From Triparma columacea (Eukaryota; Sar; Bolidophyceae; Parmales; Triparmaceae), in NCBI GenBank assembly GCA_030267965.1, contig BRYA01000564.1:1-29752 (forward strand): a DNA stretch of 29,752 bases, given 5' to 3'. A program made the position numbers and the translations under genes. Shown one piece after another: positions 1 to 9,954 of this stretch. The stretch's first letter is position 1. Every line of letters begins with the position of its first letter. Below the pieces are notes generated by a model. It did not search any database. It saw nothing but the letters and a program-made list of their open reading frames with translations, and had not been told where the DNA came from.

Positions 1-700
1 AGTACCTTCAAAACCCTCATTGCAACCTGTGCATCTGCAATTCCCAGCAATACCACCAACTGTCCCTCCATTTATGCAGTAGAAGTTCCCATCTTTTTCC
101 AGAGAACCGTCATCATAAGGATTGGCACTAGCTACACAGTTAAGGAAACACCAGGGAGCATCTCCAGTATAACCTTCTGCGCAGGTTTCACAGTGTTGAC
201 CACCAACACCATCGTAACAGGAAGTGCAGGTGCAAGACCCAGCAAAACCACCAATGGTTCCTCCATTTATGCAGTAGAAGTTCCCATCACTCTCCAGAGA
301 ACCGTCGTCAGAAGGATTTGCACTAGATACACAGTTAAGGAAACACCAGGGGGCATCACCAGTGTAACCTTCTGCGCAGGTTTCACAGTGTGGACCACCA
401 ACACCATCATAAGCACAGGTGCACGTACAAGACCCAGGCATTCCGCTTACCTGCCCTCCATTGATGCAGTAAAAGTTTCCGTCTGATCCGTCATCTGTTG
501 GTTCTGACGTTGCTTGGCAACTCTCGGCTATCTCACAGTGTGTACCACTGTAGTAAGTGTCACATAAAGTGCATGTGCAGAGCGATTCATCCTCGTTCCA
601 TTCACCCCCAACTTCTCCCCCATTAACGCAGTAGAAGTTTCCATCAGACCCATCATCAGAGGGGGAGCTACTGGCAACACAGGGATCGCCAAGGCAGCCA
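1..700 (-). repeat. Tandem EGF-like units with about 195-bp period
   Basis: In the last visible exon of the large gene, the minus strand encodes four cysteine-rich units. Each has a DDGS-DGNFYC[IV]NGG signature followed by CxC, GxGGxHCETC and a CAEGYTGDAPWCFLNC spacer. The CxNGG....CxC..G..G..C spacing is that of EGF-like domains. The two leftmost full units are nearly identical at DNA level: the CINGG-coding segment recurs at 69 and 264, a 195-bp spacing. The first unit, next to the beta-helix remnant at 752, is the most divergent. The array runs off the window, so the copy number is unknown. EGF repeats usually mediate extracellular protein contacts, which fits the ectodomain assignment. 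Confidence 0.75.
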
Positions 701-3700
701 GAGTATGAGTATTTATTGCCGTTGATGGTGCCATAAGTGTCCAAAGCGGGCCCTGAGAAATGAGAGAAGTAGGAATAGGAATTGTTGCAGCGGTAACGTA
801 AAGTGAGTTGTGGGGTTAGGAATAGTTCTACAGACTACACAATCCTCATTCTCGTCTTACCTTGGATTGGAGTGTTGGAGGAGTAGGGAGAAGGGCACGT
901 ATTGTGGATGGTGATGATTGGTGAACCATGAGAGGCTCTGTAAATATCGTCACCCTCTCCTGAGTCTGCCGTGTTTCCATTGAAGCTTGTTCTGTAGATA
1001 TTGACCCAAGTTCCACTACCCCCAGCATAAATTGCTCCACCTCCCAAATCACTATCTGTAGCTCTATTGTTGGAGAAGATACAGAGCTCCAAGTCGACTA
1101 TGGCACCACCGTGGATGTAAACCCCTCCACCAATATCAGCATACCCCTTGTCAAAGGTGAGAGCTCGCAGTATAAGTGTACCACTCCCAGTTCCATCCAC
1201 ATTCATCCCTCTTCTTGCATTCTCTCCATCCAACACACAGCTTGCATTGTCCTCCACACACTTGACCTCTCCATTCAAGTCATCGGTCCTCAGCATGCCA
1301 TAACTATTTGCACAAGTCCCCTCTGAGCATTTATATGACCCACCAGCTAGAATTGCAGTGTAACCATTCCCCATGATGGAGTTGCCAGTGTTAACACTGG
1401 TATCTGCATTACTGACCGTGTTGAACAATGTGTTCATCCCAACCACATTTACCTCAATAAGGCAGCCAGAGTACGAGTATTTATCACCCCATACAAAGCC
1501 ACTAGTGTCCAAAGCGGACCCTAATAAAGGAGACACAAGGAATAGGAATTGTTGCAGCGGTAGCGTATAGTGAGTTGTGGGGTTGGGAATGGTTCTAAAG
1601 ACTACACAATCCTTATTCTCGTCTTACCTTGAATTGGAGTGTTGGAGGAGTAGGGAGAAGGGCATGTATTGTGGATGGTGATGGTGATGGATCCAGAAGA
1701 CAAGAAAATATCATCACCATTTCCTGAGTTTGCTGTGTTTCCATTGAAGCGCGTTGCGTAGATATTGACTGTTAGTGTTTCAATACTATAAACATAAATT
1801 GCTCCACCTCCATGACTACTAGATGTAGCTCTATTGTTGGAGAAGACTAAGAGCTCCAAGTCCACTAAGGCACCATCCCTAATGTAAACCCCTCCACCAG
1901 CAGAAATACTATATCCCTTGTCGAAGGTGAGAGCTCGGAGTGTAAGTGTACCACTCCCAGTTCCAACCAAATATATCACTCTTCTTTGATTCTCTCCATC
2001 CAACACACAGCTTGCGTTGTCCTCCACACACTTGACCTCTCCATTCAAGTCTTGTGTGCCCAGCATGCTAGAACTAGTTGCACAAGTTCCCTCTGAGCAT
2101 TGATATGGCCCAACAGCTAGAATCACAGTGTCACCATTTGCCATGATGGAGATGCCAGTGTTGGTAGTTGCATAATTACTGACCGTGTTGAATAGCCCGT
2201 TCATATTGACCACATTCAACTCAGCTACTGCGCAGCCAGAGTACGAGTATTTATCGCCCCCAATGGTGCCATAAGTGTCCAAAGCAGACTCTGGGAAAGG
2301 AATAGGAATTGGTGTAGCGGTAGCGTATAGTGAGTTGTGGGATTAAGAATGATTCTAAAGACTACACATCCTCATTCTTGTCTTACCTTGGATTGGAATT
2401 TTGGAGGAGTAGGGAGAAGGGCACGTATTGTGGATGGTGATGGTTCCACCATTGTTCTCAATATCATCACCATTTCCTAAACAACCCAAACAGTTTCCAT
2501 AGAAGCTTGTTGAGTAGACATTGACAGTAGTTCCACTAGCAGAAACATAAATTGCTCCACCTCCAAGAGTACCTATATTGTTGGAGAAGATACAGAGCTT
2601 CAAGTCTACTATGGCGCCATTGTAAATGTAAACCCCTCCACCAGAACCATTAGCATACCCCTTGTCAAAGGTGAGAGCTCGAAGAATAAGTGTTCCACTA
2701 CCAGTTCCCCTCACACTCATCCCTCTTCTATCAATCTCTCCATCCAACACACAGCTTGCATTGTCCTCCACGCACTTGACCTCTCCATTCAAGTTATATG
2801 TGTACAGCATGTCATCACTACCTGAACAAGTCCCGTCTGGGCATTTATACAACCCAACAGCTAGAATCACAATCTCACCATTCGCCATGATGGAGTTGCC
2901 AGTGTTTTCAGCCCAAGTATTTTCGTTACTGACCGTGTTGAATAGCCCGTTCATATCGACCACATTCACCTCAGCTACTGTGCAGCCAGAGTACGAGTAT
3001 TTATCACCCCCTACAGTGCCGTCAGTGTCCAAAGCGGACCCTAATAAAGGAGAGAGGTAGGAATAGGAATTGGTGCAGCGGTAACGTAAAGTGAGTTGTG
3101 GGGTTATGAATGGTTCTACAGACTACACACTCCTCATTCTCGTCTTACCTTGGATTGGAGTGTTGGAGGAGTAGGGAGAAGGGCATGTATTGTGGATGGT
3201 GATGGTTCCAGTATACCTGTAAATATCATCACCATTTCCTGAGTATGCTGTGTTTCCATTGAAGCTTGTTCCGTAGATATTGACTGTAGTTCCTGTTACG
3301 TGGTACGTCTCCCCAGTTAGGGTTAATCCACTACCATAAGCATAAATTGCTCCACCTCCACCATCAAAATCATCGTCAAAAGAAGATTCTCTACCTGTAG
3401 CTATATTGTTTGAGAAGACTAAGAACTCCAAGTCCACTATGGCATTATTAGTAATGTAAAGCCCTCCACCAGAACCATTTATATACCCCTCGTCGAAGGT
3501 GAGAGCTCGGAGAATAAGTGTTCCACTCCCAGTTCCCCACACATACATCACTCTTCTTGTATTCTCTCCATCCAACACACAGCTTGCGTTGTCCTCCGCA
3601 CACTTGACCTCTCCATTCAAGTCAAATGTGTACAGCATGCTATCACTATCTGCACAAGTCCCGTCTGGGCATTTATATGACCCAACAGCTAGAAGTGCAG

Positions 3701-6700
3701 TGTCACCATTCGCCATGATGGAGTTGCCAGTGTTGTCAGCACTATAAGAATTACTGACCGTGTGAAAGAGTGTGTTCATATTATCCACACTAGTCCCGCT
3801 CACTCCTGCTATGAGCAAGAGAAAGAAGAAAGCTAGGTTGAATCCGTTCCTTCTTTTGCTCTTCCTTTTCAATCCTCCCTTCGCCTTGAAGACCTTCGCC
3901 GCAATCACGAGCAAAATTGCAGCGAGAAGGGTGTCCAGAGTGAGGCAGAGGCAAATCATCTTCACCCCCGAATTCCCTAAACCCTTGCTTGAATCGACTA
4001 CGGGCCTTGAATCGAGGTTGAATACCGCATCCTTTGCCCCTGAGAGAAGGTATACCAAACAACGCAGCAAAGTCTCGCTTCTCTGGCAGCATTTTCCTAA
4101 AATGGAGGTCAGAGAGGTGATATTTCCCCATTTCAACAGACATTTCTTGTCCGCCCCTTCATCACTCGTCTCTGCCTTGTCCTTTTCGACTCCCCTGAAG
4201 CTAGTTCTGGCGCTTGCATAGAAGGCACAGCTAGAACCGTAAATATGTGCCTCACCAGAGGAGCTGCTACTTCCCGACAAGACCGGCGTCTCGTCCTCTT
4301 TACCACATACGGAGCCTGGGCTGGTCGGGAGGGAGAGCGAGGCGACTACAATTGGGGTGTTAGAATCTAGTTTGTTTTCATCGCTGTTCGGAACTTCCCT
4401 TTTCCCTCTCCCACCGCCCTGTCTCTTACCTTCTGACCCTCCTTCGCAACGCCTGTCACGCTCGTGTGTCGACTCGCTTTTCAGAAGCTCATATCCCCTC
4501 TCCTTGTTAATGCTAAGGGGCTTAGAACTGACACTTGTCGTCGATGGGGCCGTAGAAGCCTTGACAGTCCAACAACTTTGTCGGTCAGTCGGCATTTTCC
4601 CCTGCCCTGAGCTTAACTCGTCGTTGTTAAGTATTCTCTCCATGTCGGAAAGCCCTTCCTCTTCGTTGTCTTGGAGGTACGTTGAGGTATATTGGGAAGA
4701 GCACGTCGGCAGCACCGTTCTCGAAGGGGCAATCGCAGAACTTCTGAGTGAGGCGTTCGCGTTCATCCCCTCGCGTCCGGTTGCTTGTGTACCCCTTGTT
4801 CCCAACGCCTGCGCGGAAGCGCCAAGAAGGCACAGGACGATGAATAGCCTCGACAGGGTCGCCAAGCCGCTAGAAAAGCGTGAAACCCTAAGTCCACGGG
4901 TATCTCCAATGGTAACTCTGTTTAGGGTGCCCTTCGAAGAGCTCCCACCCTGGATAGTAAACGCCCCCAGCCCGTGCGTACCCGCGCTGACTTCATCGGG
5001 GCCAGTGTCGGCGCTTTGGTGGCGAGGAGGAGGTTGAGGAAAGCCGGTCTTGACTCTAAAGTCAAGATAATATTCCTCTCGCACTTGGCAGAGGCAAGTG
5101 TTGACATTAGCGGTCTCGTCAACCAGGGGGGGGGGCGAGGCTGCTGTGCGGTAGGTGGAAATTTAGGGGAGGGGGTGCCGAGAGGGGGGGGAGGGGCGTT
5201 TGAAGGCGGGTGAGGAGATGAACATGGACGAGGACCTTGGCGACACATGTGAAGGCACAATCCCCTCCTCCTCCCTCCCCTCTCCTTACCTTCCTCCTCA
5301 GGCCCCTCGTCTACGATGCGCCCCGCCTTTTCAACGTCAGCGTCGTCGACGCCAGTCTGCTGCACTTCGGTGCTTCCATCCACTCTTGACCCTCCTCGGT
5401 GTGCTCTACGGGGGGGTTGATCGAGAATGGCTTGGCAAGGAGGAACTGAGGCGTCCATGTTGACGACCTTAGCAGTGAGCTCGACGTTACCGAGGACGTC
5501 CTCCCTCCTCTCCTCGAAGTCACCTGATTCTCTGTTGAGTGGATTGTCGTTCTTGATTTGAGGGTCGAGAAGGTGTTTGCGGAGGCAAGCTTCGCTTGGG
5601 ACAGCCTTATCGACGACAGGGGGGCTGAAGGCTGTGGGTGGTGGGAGGGGGGTGAAAGGGGGCAGGGGGGGGGGGGCGAAGGGGGTTAGATTATGGAGTT
5701 AAAGGCACGGACAAAAGGGACGGGGGGGTACAAAGGTCTGCTCCCCGCGTCCCCCCCCCCTCTCCTCCCTCTCCTCTCCTCACCTTCCTCCTCAGCCTCC
5801 TTGCCTACGATAAGCTTTGTATTGCCCACATCAACGTCGTCGACGTAAGTCTCCTCCACGCCGATGCTTCTGTCTTCTCCTAACCCTCCTCGGTGTGCTC
5901 TACGTGGGGGTCGACCAAAACTCGATCGACGAGGAGGAGCTGAGGCGTCCACATTGACCTTGCAATTTCCCACCTCGTTGGCGGTAATGGGTGCGAAGTA
6001 GGCGCCTGTCGTCGAGGGGGGCGTAATGGCCTCGAAAGTCAGGTCAATCTCTCCCTTCGACAGACCCCCGGACAGCTTCTCCATACGCCCGTCTTTGGGG
6101 TTCGTCTGCTCGCCTCCCAATAGCTCCTCCCTCCCCTCCTTATTGACGTCAAGGTGGACGGACTCGGCGCTTGTTGTTGAGAGGGCCGTAACGGCCTCGA
6201 CAGTCGGGCCAATCTCTCCCTTCGACAGATTCCCGGACAGCTTATCCATACGTCCGTCGTTGGGGTTCGTCTGCTCGCCTCCCAAGTGCTCCTCTTTCCC
6301 CTCCTTGTTGAGGTCAAGGTCGGCGGACTCGGCGCTTATCGTTGAGAGGGCCATAATAGCCTCGACGGTTGTGCCAATCTCTCTCTTTGACAGACCCCAG
6401 GACAGCTTATCCATAAGCTCGTCGTTGGGATTCGTCTGCTCGCCTCCCAAGAGCTCCTCCCTCCCCTCCTTGTTGAGGCCACGGTGGGTGGACTCGGTGC
6501 TTATCGTCGAGGGGGGCGTAATAGCCTCGACGGTTGTGCCAATCTCTCTCTTCGACAGACCCCTGGACAGCTTATCCATACGCTCGTCGTTGGGGTTCAT
6601 CTGCTCGCCTCCCCAGAGACCCTCCCTCCCTTCCTTGTTGAGGTCATGGTGGGTGGACTCGGCGCCTGTCGTCGAGGGAGGCCTTACGGCCTCGTCAGTC

Positions 6701-7653
6701 AGGTCAATCTCTCCCTTCGACAGACCCCCGGACAGCTTATCCATACGCCCGTCGTTGGGGTTCGTCTGCTTGCCTCCCAAGTGCTCCTCCCTCCCCTCCT
6801 TGTTGAGGTCAAGGTGGGCGGACTCGGCGCTTGTCGTCAAGGGGAGCATAACGGCCTCGAAAGTCAGGTCAATCTCTCCCTTCGAAAGACCCCCGGACAG
6901 CTTATCCATACGCTCGTCGTTGGGGTTCGTTTGCTCGCCTCCCAATAGCTCCTCCCTCCCCTCCTTGTTGAGGCCAAGGTGAGCGGACTCGGTGCTTGTC
7001 GTCGAGGGGGTCGTAATAGCCTCGACAGTCGTGCCAATCTCTCCCTTCGACAGCCCCCCGGACAGCTTATCCATACGCTCCTCATTGGGGTTCGTCTGCT
7101 CGCCTCCCAAGAGCTCCTCCCTCCCTTCCTTGTTGAGGTCAAGGGTGGCCGAATCTCCCTTAGGCTCACGTTTGCCTTCCTCCTTGACGCCATGCTGATT
7201 GGAACGGGCGCCTGTCGTCGACGGGGGCGTAATGGCCTCTACAGGCAGGCGACACTGTCCATTTGAAGACTGTCTTTTCGTCAACCCTATGCAACGTCCG
7301 CCGTCGCCATGTACTCTATCCGCATCGAGAAGCTCATTCATCACGAATCCGTAGAGGCTCGCTGGAGTATATTGGGATGCGCACTTCGATAACTCCTCAG
7401 GAGCCTCGATGACCGTGTTTGACGCCTCGGGGGAATCTCCATTACGTCCGTACCCAGAAGCCTCTTCGAGGTAGATTCGATGACGAGGCACCATCGGGGG
7501 GTTCCCATCTCGGTTGACGTGGTCTTCAAAGCCGTCCCGACGAGCTTTGAGGTCTTCGACAGAAGCAACTGCTGTTGGATGTCCTTGGGCTTGCTTGGCA
7601 TGTGGTTCTGGGAGAGAACGATTACGAGACGCGACGTCCGAGGCCATGTTCAT
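1..7653 (-). CDS. Giant modular surface-type protein: 55-aa repeats, TM segments, four Pmp-like beta-helix modules, EGF-like repeats (3' end outside window)
   Basis: Exon model on the minus strand: 7653-5784, 5631-5290, 5140-3149, 3040-2387, 2290-1628, 1520-861, 752 to the window edge. Every donor/acceptor pair is GT..AG and phase 1, giving 2311 codons without a stop. ATG 7653 is chosen because an in-frame stop lies just upstream. Order: polar N-terminus; seven 55-aa repeats (about residues 160-550); linker exons ending in an Arg-rich then EEEG segment; hydrophobic stretch near residues 830-851; two hydrophobic segments near 1132-1154 and 1170-1186; four beta-helix modules of about 220 aa with FxxN and GGA[IV] motifs as in chlamydial Pmp repeats; four EGF-like units. 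The inferred topology is a cytoplasmic N-terminus and an extracellular adhesin-like ectodomain. The function is unknown. Alternatively there are two genes, the second starting near ATG 3959 just before the TM pair. I am sure of the modules and less sure they form one transcript. Confidence 0.62.
753..3148 (-). repeat. Tandem exon-plus-intron duplication encoding beta-helix modules (period about 0.76 kb)
   Basis: Exons 3040-2387, 2290-1628 and 1520-861 are homologous over their full length. Each starts with a SALDT..GDKYSYSGC segment and ends with NTCPSPYSSNTPIQ or a close variant before GTAAGACG or a near-identical donor context. The 3' part of exon 5140-3149 and the first 18 codons of exon 752-1 belong to the same family. 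The introns between them (3148-3041, 2386-2291, 1627-1521, 860-753; 108, 96, 107, 108 nt) are also alike, sharing the blocks that read acgtaaagtgagttgtgggg and ctacagactacac or close variants on the plus strand. Such intron similarity suggests recent tandem duplication or ongoing gene conversion. Phase-1 boundaries let each unit be added or lost in frame. Confidence 0.85.
6020..7180 (-). repeat. Seven-copy 165-bp coding minisatellite (55-aa unit)
   Basis: A block containing ctcccttcgacaga recurs every 165 bp (for example at 6051 and 6216) across this stretch. On the minus strand each unit encodes 55 residues with the conserved pieces PSTT, LNKEGREE, GGEQTNPND, RMDKLSGGLSK and EI. All copies stay in frame, and differences are mostly single substitutions, so the array is under coding constraint or was recently homogenised. 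The unit is hydrophilic and rich in Glu, Lys, Gly and Asn, with no cysteine and no obvious fold. I do not recognise it. It lies in the first exon of the large gene, before any hydrophobic segment, so a cytoplasmic position is inferred. Confidence 0.85.
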
Positions 7654-8222
7654 CGTCGTACTGCGTGTTATTCTCTTGATGCCTTCTTGTTACTGTAATG
7701 TCCAAGACCAGAAGCATAGAGAGGGAGAGGCGAAGGGGGTTGGGGGGGTCAGTATTCGCTAATTCTCTTCGTATTTGCATTGTGAAAGCAGAATAGTTCC
7801 TCCCCCCGTCGATGGCAGGTAGTTGGCATCGAAAAATGCACCCCAAAGGTCCTAACATCCATCTATGATAGCCATATCCTTCGGGGCCTTCTTTCCTTCT
7901 ATCCTTGCTCATCACAGTCGCCTTGTGAATACCGTGGCTCCTTTTGGGCTGTCTACGGGTATTAATAACCCTTAAGCTAACCGATCGATGCGTACCTTCG
8001 TTACTTCGGATATCAAGGATAATTTTTGGAGCTACAAAAATTTTAACAAACTGACAAAACTCCTTCAAAAAACTCCCAGTTTAATGGTCGCCTAATCATT
8101 ATAAAAGACACAACTACGCATCAACGACAACAACAGATTACTTCCCCTTAATCCTTCCCACCTCGCCCTTACTTGTCCCTAGCTTAATTTCCCCCTCCCC
8201 CTATCCCTTCCACCTCTTCCTC
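7654..8222. promoter_or_regulatory. Upstream region of the large gene / 3' flank of the FSH hydrolase gene
   Basis: No convincing coding sequence is present. The only long open stretch, on the minus strand at 7622-8068, lacks an ATG at its start and overlaps the large gene in another frame. The region must hold the promoter and 5' UTR of the minus-strand gene starting at 7653. Its 8222 end holds the 3' UTR of the hydrolase gene. A TATA-like string (attataaaag) lies near 8098-8107, but it is too far from the start to be assigned. Confidence 0.35.
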
Positions 8223-9667
8223 TCATTCCCCCTTCCCTTCCGGTTTCCTTCTATCACCCCCTTCTCTTCTTTCCTTTTCCTTCCTAACAAATTCAACCGG
8301 GCACGGCGCCCCACCCCCAGGTTCAACCCTCCTCCCCCCCGACCATCCCCCGACAGCGTTCCTATCAATAACCGCCATCAAAGCTCTCGGTGGGTTGCTC
8401 CCGCTCTCAGACGCTATCACTGAACCTGCGTAAGCTTCAAGTCTACGGAGTCTGCTACGCATTTCCAGCACCGCGGGGTCCTGTTTTAGGAATAGGTTTG
8501 CGTACCTTAACGATAAGAACGACGCTACTAAATCAAAGCACTCAACCGTACTCGGTAGACAGTGTCCGTGCGGGTGTGTGTACACAATCGGTTCTACAAA
8601 CCGCAGAGTTAAATCGATCGACTCGGAGGGCTGAACAACGGAGTTACTGGCACCCATGATGTGGAGGGTTGGGATGTTGATTATGTTTGCTTCACTGTGC
8701 TTGGAAGCGGGGACACCACCGAAACCCTTGTTTGGGGGGGGGGTAGGGTTGTAACCGTTAATTAGGATTAGGAAATGGAGATTGCGGAATAAGTAGTGGG
8801 GGGAAGTTACTAAGGGGAGCATACCGGCGAGGGAGGCGCCTTGGGAGAATGCTAAGATGCCGTGGAAGGGGTTGGAATCTGAAGAGTGGGGGATGGGGGG
8901 GGGGGATTAGAGGGGGTAACTGAAATCACTTAACAACGTTGATATTGGTGTCGTGTCTTTTCGTGGCTTCCCATAATTCCTCGTTGCGGGGCTGGCTTGG
9001 TTTGGCTTCCCTTACCTAAGTTAGCGTTCCAGCACTGTGTCAGCCACAGTAGGCTAGCGTCTAGTCCCGCCAGTCTCTCCGGGTCCTCGCTAGACATTTC
9101 CGTGCCTGGCTCATGGAACCACGTCCTTGCTGCCGTAGCTACGGGGTCGAGGGGGGGGGCAGGGGGGGGGGATGAAGAGGAGGAGGGAGGGGGGAGATTG
9201 GTGTAGGAGAGGGTACCGTCTACTAGGAGAGGGGCATTCACAAAGACAAACTCGCAAGGGGGGACTGGGAGGTCGGAGGAGCCTAGGGGGTCTGAGGGTT
9301 CTGAGGGGTCCGAGGGGTCTGAGGGGTTTAGCGTTGAGGAGGAGGAGTTGGGTTGTAGTGGAGTCGGAGGGGTGTGTTCTTTTGTGTTGTTGTTTGTGTT
9401 GTTGGTGGTGTTCTTTGTTGTGTTATCGTATGTGTTCGATTTGTTGTTCGATTTGTTTGTATTTGTGTGCGCTTTTCGTGTTGTAAATGCTTTAGATTGA
9501 ATATATTTCATAAACGGGCCAAGTTGCCTTTTAAAATCTAATGCATTATGACTACCACCATGTAGACATAGGATACGTAGTTTGGGGATAGTGTCGTCTT
9601 CATCGTTTGGTGTGTTTGATGTGTTTGATGTGTTTGAATTACGGCTATGGCTTTGAAATGATGCCAT
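8223..9667 (-). CDS. FSH-family serine hydrolase (OVCA2/FSH1-like alpha/beta hydrolase)
   Basis: Two exons, 9667-9016 and 8878-8223, are joined at a phase-1 GTAAGG..CAG intron and give 435 aa. The N-terminus has the family's first strand and oxyanion segment, KLRILCLHGG, followed by FKRQLGP. Later come CEFVFVNAPLLVDG and ARTWFHEPG. Exon 2 gives GILAFSQGASLAG with the nucleophile Ser229, and then a THPHGH segment with the presumed catalytic His323. The whole matches FSH/OVCA2 proteins, small serine esterases or thioesterases with unsettled substrates. Two oddities are seen. The GxxD motif that normally supplies the catalytic Asp reads GASN (Asn296). A long Asn/Thr/Ser/Pro low-complexity insertion separates the first strand from EFVFV, making the protein longer than the usual 220-270 aa. 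It is probably cytosolic, with no signal peptide seen. Confidence 0.85.
9230..9500 (-). repeat. Low-complexity coding insertion (Asn/Thr-rich then Ser/Asp/Pro-rich)
   Basis: Inside exon 1 of the hydrolase gene, GTT/TTG-rich DNA on the plus strand and GGGGTCTGAGGGGTC-like short repeats encode an Asn/Thr-rich run followed by SDPSDPSEPSDP. The insertion sits between conserved strands of the alpha/beta fold, so it is probably a surface loop. It looks like a microsatellite expansion kept in frame. An intron is less likely because no stop codon or frame change occurs across it. Confidence 0.6.
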
Positions 9668-9954
9668 TGAGGATTATGGTCTTTTTCTCCTCTCTTTTTT
9701 GGGCAAAAGCAAGCATTTGATATACAAGGCCATATATAGCTACACACATAGTCTACAATGTTACCACTACACATTCTTAACCTTCGAAAACAATCAGTTG
9801 GTGGTAGAGTAGATGTAGATGTACTGAGAGGCTGTATAAAGAGAGAATTCAAACCAATACCCTTCCCTTTGCTACAAATGAGAGCTGATTTACTCCTCAT
9901 TGGCTTCACGTGAGTGCATTAAATGGGTTGATATGGGTTAACTACGATATTCTT
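9668..9954. promoter_or_regulatory. Divergent intergenic region between hydrolase and unknown gene
   Basis: This 287-bp AT-richer stretch lies between two divergently transcribed genes and must contain both 5' flanks. I see no RNA gene. It ends in a run of atacatac-type repeats (about 9960-9990) that is already in the reading frame of the following gene. No clear core promoter element could be assigned. Confidence 0.35.

Noticed and set aside
3790..4221. Open frames on both strands opposite exon 3 of the large gene
   Set aside because: They are shadows of the real minus-strand frame, which alone continues the splice phases and encodes the hydrophobic and beta-helix segments.
4830..4920. Cleavable signal peptide at LFIVLCLLGASAQA as the start of a separate gene
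   Set aside because: No in-frame ATG precedes the stretch in this exon, so it cannot be an N-terminal signal unless an unseen upstream exon supplies the start.
6026..7266. Plus-strand frames repeating FDRPPDSLSIRPSLGFVCSPP-like units
   Set aside because: The repetition follows from the 165-bp coding repeat on the other strand; there is no start context, and the minus frame fits the flanking exons.
7622..8068. Minus-strand open frame of 148 codons upstream of the large gene
   Set aside because: It has no ATG at its start, overlaps the large gene's first codons in another frame and shows no homology; more likely 5' UTR or promoter DNA.
9538..9909. Minus-strand frame covering the spacer and the hydrolase start
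   Set aside because: It starts without ATG and overlaps the well-supported hydrolase N-terminus in another frame.
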